Positions 1 through 7,033 of a stretch of DNA of 64,000 nt are shown in pieces; within the stretch, counting starts at the first letter, position 1, and the number at the start of each line of letters is the position of its first letter. Under the pieces are notes generated by a model. It made no database searches. It had not been told where the DNA came from and worked only from the letters and a program-made list of their open reading frames with translations. Both the position numbers and the translations under genes were made by a program. The stretch lies in contig NZ_KI421500.1 in NCBI RefSeq assembly GCF_000473145.1, positions 3,541,225-3,605,224 on the forward strand, in the 5' to 3' direction. This stretch comes from Leisingera daeponensis DSM 23529. GTDB taxonomy: Bacteria > Pseudomonadota > Alphaproteobacteria > Rhodobacterales > Rhodobacteraceae.

Positions 1-664
1 CGTTGGCGGTCGCCATCCCGAGGTCGTTGTGGCAGTGGGTGGCAAAGACCACCTCATCCGCGCCCGGCACGGTCTCGATCAGGCGCCTGATCAGGTCGGC
101 GCTTTCCGCGGGCGCGGTGTAGCCGACGGTGTCGGGGATGTTGATGGTGGTGGCGCCGGCCTTGATGGCGATCTCGATCACCCGGCACAGGTAATCCCAC
201 TCGGTCCGGGTCGCATCCATCGGCGACCACTGCACGTTGTCCACCAGGTTGCGGGCGTGGGTCACGGTCTCGTGGATCTTGTCGGCCATCTCGTCCATCG
301 TGAGGTTCGGGATGGCGCGGTGCAGCGGCGAGGTGCCGATAAAGGTGTGGATGCGCGGCTGCGCGGCCTTGCGCACCGCTTCGGCGCAGCGGTCGATGTC
401 CTTGAAGTTGGCGCGCGCCAGCCCGCAGATCACCGCGTTCTTCGAGCGCTCGGCAATCTCGGACACCGCAGCAAAGTCGCCTTCGGAGGCAATCGGGAAG
501 CCGGCCTCGATAATGTCCACGCCCATCTCGTCCAGAAGCTCCGCAATCTCCAGCTTCTCGTTATGGGTCATGGTGGCGCCGGGGCTCTGCTCGCCGTCGC
601 GCAGGGTGGTGTCAAAAATCAATACACGGGATTTGTCGCCGGAAATCGGGGATGCGTTGGTCAT
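1..664 (-). CDS. leuA: 2-isopropylmalate synthase, N-terminal 221 residues
   Basis: Partial gene that runs off the left edge. It condenses acetyl-CoA with 2-oxoisovalerate, the first committed step of leucine synthesis in the cytoplasm. The translation begins MTNASPISGDKSRVLIFDTT and has the family signature LRDGEQSPGATM near residue 22 and the metal-binding HCHND motif near the window edge. These mark the TIM-barrel catalytic domain; the regulatory C-terminal domain lies outside. The ATG at 664 is the first start that gives the conserved N-terminus. Its ribosome site is weak (AAGAG about 10 bases upstream). The leader region contains a small leucine-rich ORF and mutually exclusive hairpins, so attenuation control is likely. 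Confidence 0.95.
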   Translation of the reverse strand, partial: MTNASPISGDKSRVLIFDTTLRDGEQSPGATMTHNEKLEIAELLDEMGVDIIEAGFPIASEGDFAAVSEIAERSKNAVICGLARANFKDIDRCAEAVRKAAQPRIHTFIGTSPLHRAIPNLTMDEMADKIHETVTHARNLVDNVQWSPMDATRTEWDYLCRVIEIAIKAGATTINIPDTVGYTAPAESADLIRRLIETVPGADEVVFATHCHNDLGMATAN

Positions 665-690
665 ATCGGTATCTCTTGTCTCTGTCCTAG

Positions 691-773
691 GCCCTTCCAG
701 GGCATCATTAGCCTTCGATGGCGCGCGTGCGGCAATCCTCTGAGCGGGCGCGCCGGAAGGGCACGCTCAGAGG
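691..773 (-). promoter_or_regulatory. Candidate leucine attenuator between leader peptide and leuA
   Basis: A perfect 10-bp stem pairs 737-746 (CCTCTGAGCG) with 764-773 and covers the last codons and stop of the leader ORF. Its loop holds GGAAGGGC (755-762), which is exactly complementary to GCCCTTCC at 691-698. GCCCT at 691-695 can instead fold with AGGGC at 699-703 into a small hairpin before leuA. The pairings exclude one another, as in ribosome-mediated attenuators. No T-run follows the last hairpin, so termination by a classic intrinsic terminator is not shown; translational or Rho-linked control is an alternative. Confidence 0.6.
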
Positions 774-853
774 CGGGCTAGGATCAGTAGGGCGCGCAGG
801 GCCGCACCGCGGAATGCGGCGGCGGCAAAGGGAATATCTGCGCAAATGCTCAT
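767..853 (-). CDS. Leucine-rich leader peptide (28 aa) upstream of leuA
   Basis: The small ORF starts with ATG at 853 and stops with TGA at 769-767. Its last ten residues are LRALLILARL, with leucine at five of ten positions; two of these leucines use CTA, a rare codon in high-GC Rhodobacteraceae. This suits a ribosome that stalls when charged leucyl-tRNA is scarce. The stop codon lies inside the 10-bp stem of the downstream hairpin. No Shine-Dalgarno precedes it, and a TATAAA box ends only 8 bases upstream of the ATG, so it may be read from a near-leaderless transcript. It is not a recognised family; the call rests on position, composition and RNA structure. Confidence 0.6.
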   Translation of the reverse strand: MSICADIPFAAAAFRGAALRALLILARL

Positions 854-861
854 GGCACGGA

Positions 862-867
862 TTTATA
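862..867 (-). promoter_or_regulatory. Likely -10 box for the leuA leader transcript
   Basis: TATAAA on the minus strand with 8 bases to the leader ATG, which puts the expected start of transcription at or next to that A. No good -35 hexamer is visible 16-18 bases upstream (CTTCCC or TTCCCA). Confidence 0.4.
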
Positions 868-960
868 CAGAGGTGCAGCCGAATGGGAAGGGGGATTTTG
901 ACCTTGCGGCATGGCGGTGTGCTGGCAGCAGCAAACCTCCGTAAAACCTTGCCCGGTAAT

Positions 961-990
961 TTCAAGACAATGTTGAAAAAAGTGTATAAT
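961..990 (+). promoter_or_regulatory. Probable promoter region of the stress protein operon
   Basis: TATAAT at 985-990 is a perfect -10 hexamer. An inverted repeat TTCAA-N7-TTGAA (961-977) lies just upstream, where an activator or the -35 contacts would sit. The stretch from 991 to 1151 is an untranslated leader with a short hairpin (GGCGTC 1111-1116 with GACGCC 1129-1134) before the AGGAGGA ribosome site at 1141-1147. I see no other gene between 854 and 1151. Confidence 0.45.
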
Positions 991-1151
991 ATAATTAAGG
1001 GCCGTAGCCAGTTTCAATGCGACAGTTTGTCTGCGCTGTATCAGCCCTAAGGTCAGATGCGGTAGACAGCTTCGCGTTGGGAGAATTCCTGGCTCCTGCA
1101 GCCGGGATCCGGCGTCCTGATTAGAAGAGACGCCATCGATAGGAGGAAACA

Positions 1152-1586
1152 GTGTCGAAAAAAATTGTCCTTGGATATGACGACAGCGAGGCTGCCAAGT
1201 CGGCGCTTGCTTTTGCCGTCAGCCTTGCCAAAGCACAAGGGGCAGAGCTGGTGATCGCGCATGTGCTGGAGTGGTCGCCCTATTCCTTCCTCACCCCGGA
1301 GGAGATCGAGCAGCGCCACAAGCGCCGCGAGGAGGAATTGAAGCGCGCAGAGGATGCCCTGCTGAAACCCGTGTGCAAAAGCCTGGAAGATGACGGTGTC
1401 ACCTTCGTGACAGAGCTGAAATACGGCCATATCGCGGAAACGTTGATTGATGTGATCAAGAAGCATGGCGCCAGCCACCTGATCATCGGCCGCACCGGCC
1501 ATTCCGGGCTGTCATCGCGGCTGTTCGGCTCTGTCGCGGGCACTCTGGCGCAGGCCGCGCCGGTTCCGGTCACCATTGTTCCGTAA
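1152..1586 (+). CDS. Universal stress protein, UspA family (144 aa)
   Basis: Cytoplasmic single-domain Usp fold. The C-terminal ATP-binding signature G-2x-G-9x-G-S is intact (GRTGHSGLSSRLFGS), so it should be an ATP-binding member. The start is GTG at 1152, chosen because AGGAGGA lies 4-5 bases upstream and the protein then begins MSKKIVLGYDDSEAAKSAL, the usual first beta strand with its D-D-S loop. It lies 21 bases ahead of a sodium:alanine symporter on the same strand, so the two are probably cotranscribed from the TATAAT at 985. Usp proteins next to transporters often modulate them; that role is inference here. Confidence 0.88.
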   Translation: MSKKIVLGYDDSEAAKSALAFAVSLAKAQGAELVIAHVLEWSPYSFLTPEEIEQRHKRREEELKRAEDALLKPVCKSLEDDGVTFVTELKYGHIAETLIDVIKKHGASHLIIGRTGHSGLSSRLFGSVAGTLAQAAPVPVTIVP

Positions 1587-1607
1587 AGATAAACTCAGAG
1601 GACAGTC

Positions 1608-3152
1608 ATGAGTAATTCAATTAAGGCGGCAGCCCTGTCTGCGCCGCTGCTGCTGGCGGCAACCGCCCCGGCGATGGCACAAACCGTCGACGAGCGCGTC
1701 AATGAGATTTTCGCCAATTCCACCGGCTGGTTCGTCAACCTGATCTTCAGCCCGTTTCCGGGCACCAGCTTTCCCTGGATCGTTGCCTGGCTGGTGGTCG
1801 CGGCCACCGTGTTCACCTTCTACTTCGGCCTGATCCAGTTCCGCGCCTTCCCGCACTCGATCTCGCTGGTCAAGGGCGATTATTCCGACCCCAATGACGC
1901 CGGCGAAGTCAGCCACTTCCAGGCGCTGGCAACCGCGCTGTCGGGCACCGTCGGCCTGGGCAACATCGCAGGCGTTGCCGTTGCCGTCGGCATCGGCGGC
2001 CCCGGCGCGACATTCTGGATGATCCTGGCGGGCCTGATGGGCATGGCCTCGAAATTCACCGAATGCACGCTGGGCGTCAAATACCGCAACGAGTTCCCGG
2101 ACGGCCACGTGTCGGGCGGCCCGATGTACTATATGACCAAGGGCTTTGCCGAACGCGGGCTGCCGATGGGCAAATTCCTGGCGGTGATGTTCTCGATCTT
2201 CTGCATCCTCGGCGCGCTGGGCGGCGGCAACATGTTCCAGGCCAACCAGGCGCACGCGCAGATCTCCGGTGTTATCGGCGAGTATCCTGGCTGGATCACC
2301 GGCGTGGTGTTTGCGGGGGTTGTGTTCGCCGTGATCGTGGGCGGCCTGAAATCCATTGCACGAGTGACCGAGAAGGTCGTTCCGTTCATGGGCGTCATGT
2401 ATGTCGCAACCGCGCTGGTCATCCTGGCGATGAATGCCGACAAGATCGGCTGGGCCTTTGGCCAGATCTTTGACGGGGCTTTCACCGGTCTCGGCGTTGC
2501 CGGCGGCATGGTTGGCGCACTGATCCAGGGCTTCAAGCGTGCGGCCTTCTCGAACGAGGCCGGCGTCGGCTCGGCAGCCATTGCCCACTCCGCCGTGCGC
2601 ACCAAGGAGCCGATCACCGAAGGCTTCGTGTCGCTGCTGGAGCCGTTCATCGACACCGTGGTGATCTGCACCATGACCGCACTGGTGATCATCATCACCG
2701 GCCAGCTGGTCCAGGACCCGAACACCGGCCTCTACCTGCTGGATGAGGGTGCAGCCACGATCCAGACCATTGACGGCAACAAGGGCGTGGCGCTGACCTC
2801 GGCGGCCTTCTCCTCGGCCTTCGGCTGGTTCCAGTACGTGCTGGCGCTGGCGGTGATCCTGTTTGCCTTCTCCACCATGATCAGCTGGTCCTACTACGGC
2901 CTCAAGGCCTGGACCTTCCTGTTCGGCGAGGGCGAAACCAAGGAACTGGTGTTCAAGGTGATCTTCTGCATCTTCGTGGTGATCGGCGCCGCCGCCAACC
3001 TCGGCCCGGTGATCGACTTCTCCGACGCGGCGATCTTTGCCATGGCGGTGGTCAACATCATCGCGCTCTACTTCCTGATGCCGATCGTCAAGCGTGAGCT
3101 GAACAGCTACATGTCGCGCCTGAAAGCAGGCGAGATCAAGAAGTACGTCTGA
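1608..3152 (+). CDS. Sodium:alanine/glycine symporter, AGCS family (514 aa)
   Basis: Inner-membrane transporter that couples uptake of alanine or glycine to sodium. The first 25 residues are hydrophobic and end in AMA-Q, resembling a cleavable signal, which is common in alphaproteobacterial AGCS proteins. About ten membrane segments follow. Family hallmarks include ALSGTVGLGNIAGVAVAVGI (around residue 110) and the GFKRAAFSNEAGVGSAAIAH block near residue 310. AGAGGAC precedes the ATG. It follows the Usp gene in an apparent two-gene operon closed by a strong terminator. Exact substrate cannot be read from the sequence. Confidence 0.9.
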   Translation: MSNSIKAAALSAPLLLAATAPAMAQTVDERVNEIFANSTGWFVNLIFSPFPGTSFPWIVAWLVVAATVFTFYFGLIQFRAFPHSISLVKGDYSDPNDAGEVSHFQALATALSGTVGLGNIAGVAVAVGIGGPGATFWMILAGLMGMASKFTECTLGVKYRNEFPDGHVSGGPMYYMTKGFAERGLPMGKFLAVMFSIFCILGALGGGNMFQANQAHAQISGVIGEYPGWITGVVFAGVVFAVIVGGLKSIARVTEKVVPFMGVMYVATALVILAMNADKIGWAFGQIFDGAFTGLGVAGGMVGALIQGFKRAAFSNEAGVGSAAIAHSAVRTKEPITEGFVSLLEPFIDTVVICTMTALVIIITGQLVQDPNTGLYLLDEGAATIQTIDGNKGVALTSAAFSSAFGWFQYVLALAVILFAFSTMISWSYYGLKAWTFLFGEGETKELVFKVIFCIFVVIGAAANLGPVIDFSDAAIFAMAVVNIIALYFLMPIVKRELNSYMSRLKAGEIKKYV

Positions 3153-3188
3153 CCGGCTCCGGCCTGGCAATCAGACAGCTTTCAGACC

Positions 3189-3221
3189 CAAGCCTCTCCG
3201 GTCCGCCGGGGAGGCTTTTTT
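3189..3221 (+). terminator. Rho-independent terminator after the symporter
   Basis: AAGCCTC-TCC pairs with GGGGAGGCTT across a short loop and is followed by six T residues. It closes the stress protein and symporter operon. Confidence 0.85.
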
Positions 3222-3243
3222 GATGAGAAGGGCAGGGGCGGCT

Positions 3244-4620
3244 TCAGCCGCCGTGTTCCACGATCCGGCGCAGCCCGGCAATCTGGCCTGGCAGATCCGT
3301 GGCGCTTGACTGGCAGAAGCCGGTCAGCAGGCCCCCGGACCGGCCTTCGGGATCGTGCGGCGACAGAGGCCGGACCCCATAGCCTGCACTTGCGGCGCGG
3401 CGGCAGATCCGGACGTCCGCCAGCCCGCCCGCCAGGTGAAAGGCAATCTGCATCCCAGCGTTGTGCCGCCTGAAGGACCCCAGGGCCTCGGGCCATTGCG
3501 CAAGCGCATCCGCCGCCGCGGCATAGCGTTCGGCATAAAGCCTGCGGGCGCGGCGGATGTGCCGGTCGTACTGCCCGGAGGCCATGAATTCCGCCAGCGG
3601 CCGCTGCGCGGTGATCGCGGCGCCGGCGCTGGGCTGGAAAAACCGGGCCCGGAACCGCGGCACCAGCGCCGGCGGCAGGATCGCATAGCCCAGCCGCAGC
3701 GCGTGCGAGAACGTCTTGGAGAAGGTGCCCACATAGATGCAGCGCCCCTCCCGGTCGAGCGCGGCCATGGCGGGCACCGGCTGGCCGGCATAACGGAACT
3801 CGCTGTCGAAATCATCCTCGATGATCCAGCCGCCGCGCTCCTTGGCCGCCTGCAGGAAGGCCTGGCGCTGCGGCACCGGCAGGGTGCCGCCCAGCGGAAA
3901 CTGGTGCGAGGGCGTCAGCAGCGTGACCTTGGCCATCTGCCGCGGCACCTCCGCCCCGCGCTCCCCGGCCCGCAGCCAGCGCACCGGCCAGCCGCGCGCC
4001 ACGGCAAAGCGCTGTGTCGGGGTAAAGCCGGGGGCCTCCAGCGCAATATCCTCGCCCTCCACCAGGAAATCCATCGCCAGCTCCAGCGCCTCGCGCGCGC
4101 CGCTGGTGACCAGCACCTGATCCGCGCTGCACTCTATCCCGCGCCAGCGCGCGGCATAGGCGGCAATCTCGCGCCGCAGTTCGGGATCGCCAAAGGAATC
4201 TTCCTGATGGCTCAGGCTGAGCGGATCCATCCGTGCCACACGTGAAACACAGCGCGCCCAGGACCGGGCCGGAAACACCGCCGGGTCCGGCGCGCCTGGC
4301 TGCAGCATCCCCGGCGCGGGCGGGACCGCCGCAGGCTGCGGCCGCGGCGGCGCTTCGGGCGGCCGGATCGGCGCCACGTCGCAGACAAAGATCCCCGCAC
4401 CCCGCCGCGCCTCGGCAAAGCCTTCGGCCGCCAGCTGCTCATAGGCTGTCACCACGGTGGAGCGCGCCACCCCCAGATCCTGCGCCAGCGCCCGGGAGGA
4501 CGGCAGCCGGGTGCCGATGGCCAGACTGCCGCTGCTGATCTGGCGGCGCAGCGCGCTGACGATTTGCAGATAGATCGGCTCGGCGCTGGCCTTGGACAGC
4601 AATCCGGAAAGGTCAATCAT
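3244..4620 (-). CDS. MocR/PdxR-type regulator: GntR helix-turn-helix fused to aminotransferase fold (458 aa)
   Basis: An N-terminal winged helix (about residues 10-75, PIYLQIVSALRRQISSGSLA, PSSRALAQDLGVARSTV) is joined to a class I aminotransferase-like domain from about residue 115 to the end. That domain keeps the PLP-binding lysine region TFSKTFSHALRLGY. Such proteins bind PLP as a ligand and act as repressor or activator. It is divergent from a flavin-binding oxidase-family gene, and three ACTGGA elements lie in the 97-bp gap, one directly against its own start codon, which predicts autorepression. It may control vitamin B6 or amino-acid metabolism; the exact target is not determined. Confidence 0.88.
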   Translation of the reverse strand: MIDLSGLLSKASAEPIYLQIVSALRRQISSGSLAIGTRLPSSRALAQDLGVARSTVVTAYEQLAAEGFAEARRGAGIFVCDVAPIRPPEAPPRPQPAAVPPAPGMLQPGAPDPAVFPARSWARCVSRVARMDPLSLSHQEDSFGDPELRREIAAYAARWRGIECSADQVLVTSGAREALELAMDFLVEGEDIALEAPGFTPTQRFAVARGWPVRWLRAGERGAEVPRQMAKVTLLTPSHQFPLGGTLPVPQRQAFLQAAKERGGWIIEDDFDSEFRYAGQPVPAMAALDREGRCIYVGTFSKTFSHALRLGYAILPPALVPRFRARFFQPSAGAAITAQRPLAEFMASGQYDRHIRRARRLYAERYAAAADALAQWPEALGSFRRHNAGMQIAFHLAGGLADVRICRRAASAGYGVRPLSPHDPEGRSGGLLTGFCQSSATDLPGQIAGLRRIVEHGG

Positions 4621-4668
4621 ACTGGACTGCTCTTTTTGTCTGAAACTGGAAGTTAATTACAGTCCAGT
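4621..4668. promoter_or_regulatory. Operator cluster between the MocR regulator and the flavoprotein
   Basis: ACTGGACTG at 4621-4629 is exactly repeated in inverse at 4660-4668 (CAGTCCAGT). A third ACTGGA stands at 4645-4650 in direct orientation to the first. MocR proteins typically bind a direct repeat plus an inverted half-site, which matches this layout. The left copy abuts the regulator start codon. Confidence 0.65.
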
Positions 4669-4717
4669 TTGCGCATAGCACTCACCCTGACACAACCAGA
4701 ATTGACGAGGTCCGCCA

Positions 4718-5383
4718 ATGCGCCAGCCCGATACCGAAACCGCCCTGAAATCCGAGCGCAGCCGCCTGCGCCGCGCCCATGAACGCGGGCTCTATGACCG
4801 CGAGACCGTGTATCAGGTGCTCGACGCCATGCCGCTGGCCCATATCGGCTATCAGATCAATGGCGCCCCTTCGGTGCTTCCGACGCTGCAATGGCGCGAG
4901 GGCGATCACGTCTATTGGCACGGCTCCGCCGCCAGCCGGGCGATCCGCGCGATGGAGGGGGCGGAGGTCTGCCTGACGGTCACCTGCATGGACGGATACG
5001 TGCTGGCCCGTTCGGCCTTCCACCACTCGGTCAACTTCCGCTCCGCGATGCTGTTCGGGGTGGCCGAAAAGGTCACGGAGGAGGAGGCCAAGGCCGCCAG
5101 CCTCAAGGCGATGGTCGACCACATCTTTCCCGGCCGCTGGGACGCCCTGCGCCCGATGACCGCGCAGGAGCTGAAGGCCACCGCCCTGATGCGGATGCCG
5201 ATCGAGGAGGGGGCGGCCAAGATCCGCTCCGGTGCGCCCAAGGACGACGAGGAGGATTACGCCCTGCCGATCTGGGCGGGTGTGGTGCCGATAGCGATGG
5301 AGCTGAAGCTGCCGCAGCCGGACCCTGCCAATCTGGAGGGTGTCGAGATGCCGGACCACCTGAGCCGCATCCGCATCGGCTGA
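4718..5383 (+). CDS. Pyridoxamine 5'-phosphate oxidase-family flavin-binding protein (221 aa)
   Basis: Split-barrel FMN-binding fold of the Nim/PNPOx-like class. Recognisable blocks are the ALKSERSRLRRAHERG N-terminus, the strand with AHIGYQINGAPSVLPTLQW, and HGSAASRAIRA followed by VCLTVTCMDGYVLARSAFHH. The C-terminal part ends in IWAGVVPIAM. Close relatives are usually annotated as pyridoxamine 5'-phosphate oxidase family, but true PdxH residues for PLP are not obvious, so substrate is unknown. It is divergent from a MocR regulator with shared operators, so it is probably that regulator's target. ATG at 4718 is preceded by GACGAGG. Confidence 0.8.
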   Translation: MRQPDTETALKSERSRLRRAHERGLYDRETVYQVLDAMPLAHIGYQINGAPSVLPTLQWREGDHVYWHGSAASRAIRAMEGAEVCLTVTCMDGYVLARSAFHHSVNFRSAMLFGVAEKVTEEEAKAASLKAMVDHIFPGRWDALRPMTAQELKATALMRMPIEEGAAKIRSGAPKDDEEDYALPIWAGVVPIAMELKLPQPDPANLEGVEMPDHLSRIRIG

Positions 5384-5388
5384 ATCGA

Positions 5389-5417
5389 AAAGGGCGCGCC
5401 GCTCTGGCGCGCCCTTT
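5389..5417. terminator. Bidirectional terminator between convergent genes
   Basis: A perfect 12-bp stem (AAAGGGCGCGCC and its complement) with a 5-base loop and A/T tracts on both sides. It serves the flavoprotein gene and the MORN gene. Confidence 0.88.
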
Positions 5418-5429
5418 GTTCTTGCAGGC

Positions 5430-6851
5430 CTATTCTGTCTGGCTGGCGCCCTCTGCCCCGGTGCTGACCAGCGCGCCGTTCTCCCAGGTGCCGTCCGCCT
5501 TCTGGCCGCTGGCGTATTTCATCGTGCCCGGCCCCTGGCGCTTGCCGTTGACAAAGCTGCCCTCGTAAACGTCGCCATTGGCATAGGTCGCCACGCCCTG
5601 GCCAAAGATCTTGCCTTCTTGCCATTCGCCTTCGTAGGTGAAGCCGTCAGGCATCACGATCTTGCCCCGCCCGTGGCGCTGGCTGTCAGCAAATGCGCCA
5701 GTGTAGACCGAGCCGTCGGCATAGGTGACCACCGCCTCGCCGTGGCGCTGCCCGTTCTGCCAGCCGCCGTCGTAGCGGTAACCGTCGGCATAGGTCATCA
5801 CCCCCTGGCCGTGGTTCTTGGCGTTTTTGAAGCCGCCGGTATAGGTGATCCCGTTGGGGTAGGTGGCAGTGCCTTTGCCCTCGATCACGCCAGCAACCCA
5901 TTCACCTTCGTAGGTGGAGCCGTCGGGATAGGTGATCTTGCCCTTGCCTTCGGCCAGATCATCGCGGAAATCGCCTTCATAGACCGATCCGTCGGGATAA
6001 ACTGCCTTGCCCTTGCCTTCGATCTGCCCCTTCACCCAGGCGCCGGTGTAGCTGTAGCCATCCTTCTCGGTGAAGGTGCCGGTGCCGTGGCGCTGATCGT
6101 CCAGGAAGTCGCCCGTGTAGACATCGCCATTGGCGTAGGTCTGCGTGCCGGTGCCGTGGCGGCGGCCATTTTGCAGCGCGCCTTCATAGATGTCGCCGTT
6201 GGGCTGCACCAGGCGGCCGGTGCCATGCATCTGGCTGGACATCCATTCGCCTTCGTAGACCAGCCCGTCGGAGGTCTCCAGCCGGCCTTGCCCCTGCAGC
6301 TGGCCATCCGCCACGCTGCCCTCGTAAACGGTGCCCTCGGCATAGGTGATTTTCGCCTGGCCCTGCTGGCGCCCCCCGGCCCAGTCGCCGTCGTAGGTAT
6401 AGCCGTCGGGCGATTGCATCACGCCCTTGCCGTGCCGCTTGCCGTCGGCAAAGCTGCCCTGATAGCGCACGCCACTGGCATAGACCGACACTCCGTCGCC
6501 GTGGATCTGGCCGTCCTGCCATTCGCCCTCGTAGGTGCTGCCGTCGGCGCGGGTCAGCTTGCCCAGACCGTGCGGCTTGCCCTGCGCGAACTCGCCTTCA
6601 TAGATTGAACCGTCCGGGAACCGCGCCACACCCTGGCCGCGGACCTCTCCCTCGACCCACTCGCCGGTGTATTCATATCCGTTCGGCAGCTTGTAAGTGC
6701 CGGTGCCATGCTGCAGCCCGCCTTTGAAGGTGCCCTCGTAGACGCCGCCGATCTCATCCTGCGTGGTGATGATCTCCCCCTCCTGGGCAAAGGCCGGCGC
6801 GGCCAGTGCCAGGATCGTGGAAAGCGCGATTGCGGTGCCGAAACGGGTCAT
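5430..6851 (-). CDS. Secreted MORN-repeat protein (473 aa)
   Basis: A signal peptide (MTRFGTAIALSTILALAAPA, cleavage after AFA) is followed by 18 consecutive 23-residue MORN repeats of the form (I/V)YEG-(E/D)(W/F)-x4-(H/Q)GxG-x5-(P/A)(D/N)G and a degenerate nineteenth. The repeats fill the whole mature protein; no enzymatic domain is attached. MORN repeats form a beta-hairpin ribbon and bind lipids or proteins. The protein should be periplasmic or exported. DNA-level repetition every 69 bases makes this gene prone to copy number change. Its molecular role is unknown. It converges on the flavoprotein gene, with the terminator between them. Confidence 0.85.
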   Translation of the reverse strand: MTRFGTAIALSTILALAAPAFAQEGEIITTQDEIGGVYEGTFKGGLQHGTGTYKLPNGYEYTGEWVEGEVRGQGVARFPDGSIYEGEFAQGKPHGLGKLTRADGSTYEGEWQDGQIHGDGVSVYASGVRYQGSFADGKRHGKGVMQSPDGYTYDGDWAGGRQQGQAKITYAEGTVYEGSVADGQLQGQGRLETSDGLVYEGEWMSSQMHGTGRLVQPNGDIYEGALQNGRRHGTGTQTYANGDVYTGDFLDDQRHGTGTFTEKDGYSYTGAWVKGQIEGKGKAVYPDGSVYEGDFRDDLAEGKGKITYPDGSTYEGEWVAGVIEGKGTATYPNGITYTGGFKNAKNHGQGVMTYADGYRYDGGWQNGQRHGEAVVTYADGSVYTGAFADSQRHGRGKIVMPDGFTYEGEWQEGKIFGQGVATYANGDVYEGSFVNGKRQGPGTMKYASGQKADGTWENGALVSTGAEGASQTE

Positions 6852-7033
6852 TCAAAACCTCTGCCTGCCCAGGAATTACGGTGCTGCTGCCATATTGGGT
6901 TGCTCGCCCGGAAACTAAGCTACCGCAGGCGGGGCCGCAATGTCTTTTCCCCGGCACCAGGCCCTTGCTCTTTTCCTTGGCTGTCAATCTGGTAAATGGC
7001 TGAGGAAGGATTTTTGCAAAGGGCCGATGCAGC

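Noticed and set aside
961..990. FNR box before the first stress protein gene
   Set aside because: The inverted repeat is TTCAA-N7-TTGAA, not TTGAY-N4-RTCAA, so it does not fit FnrL.
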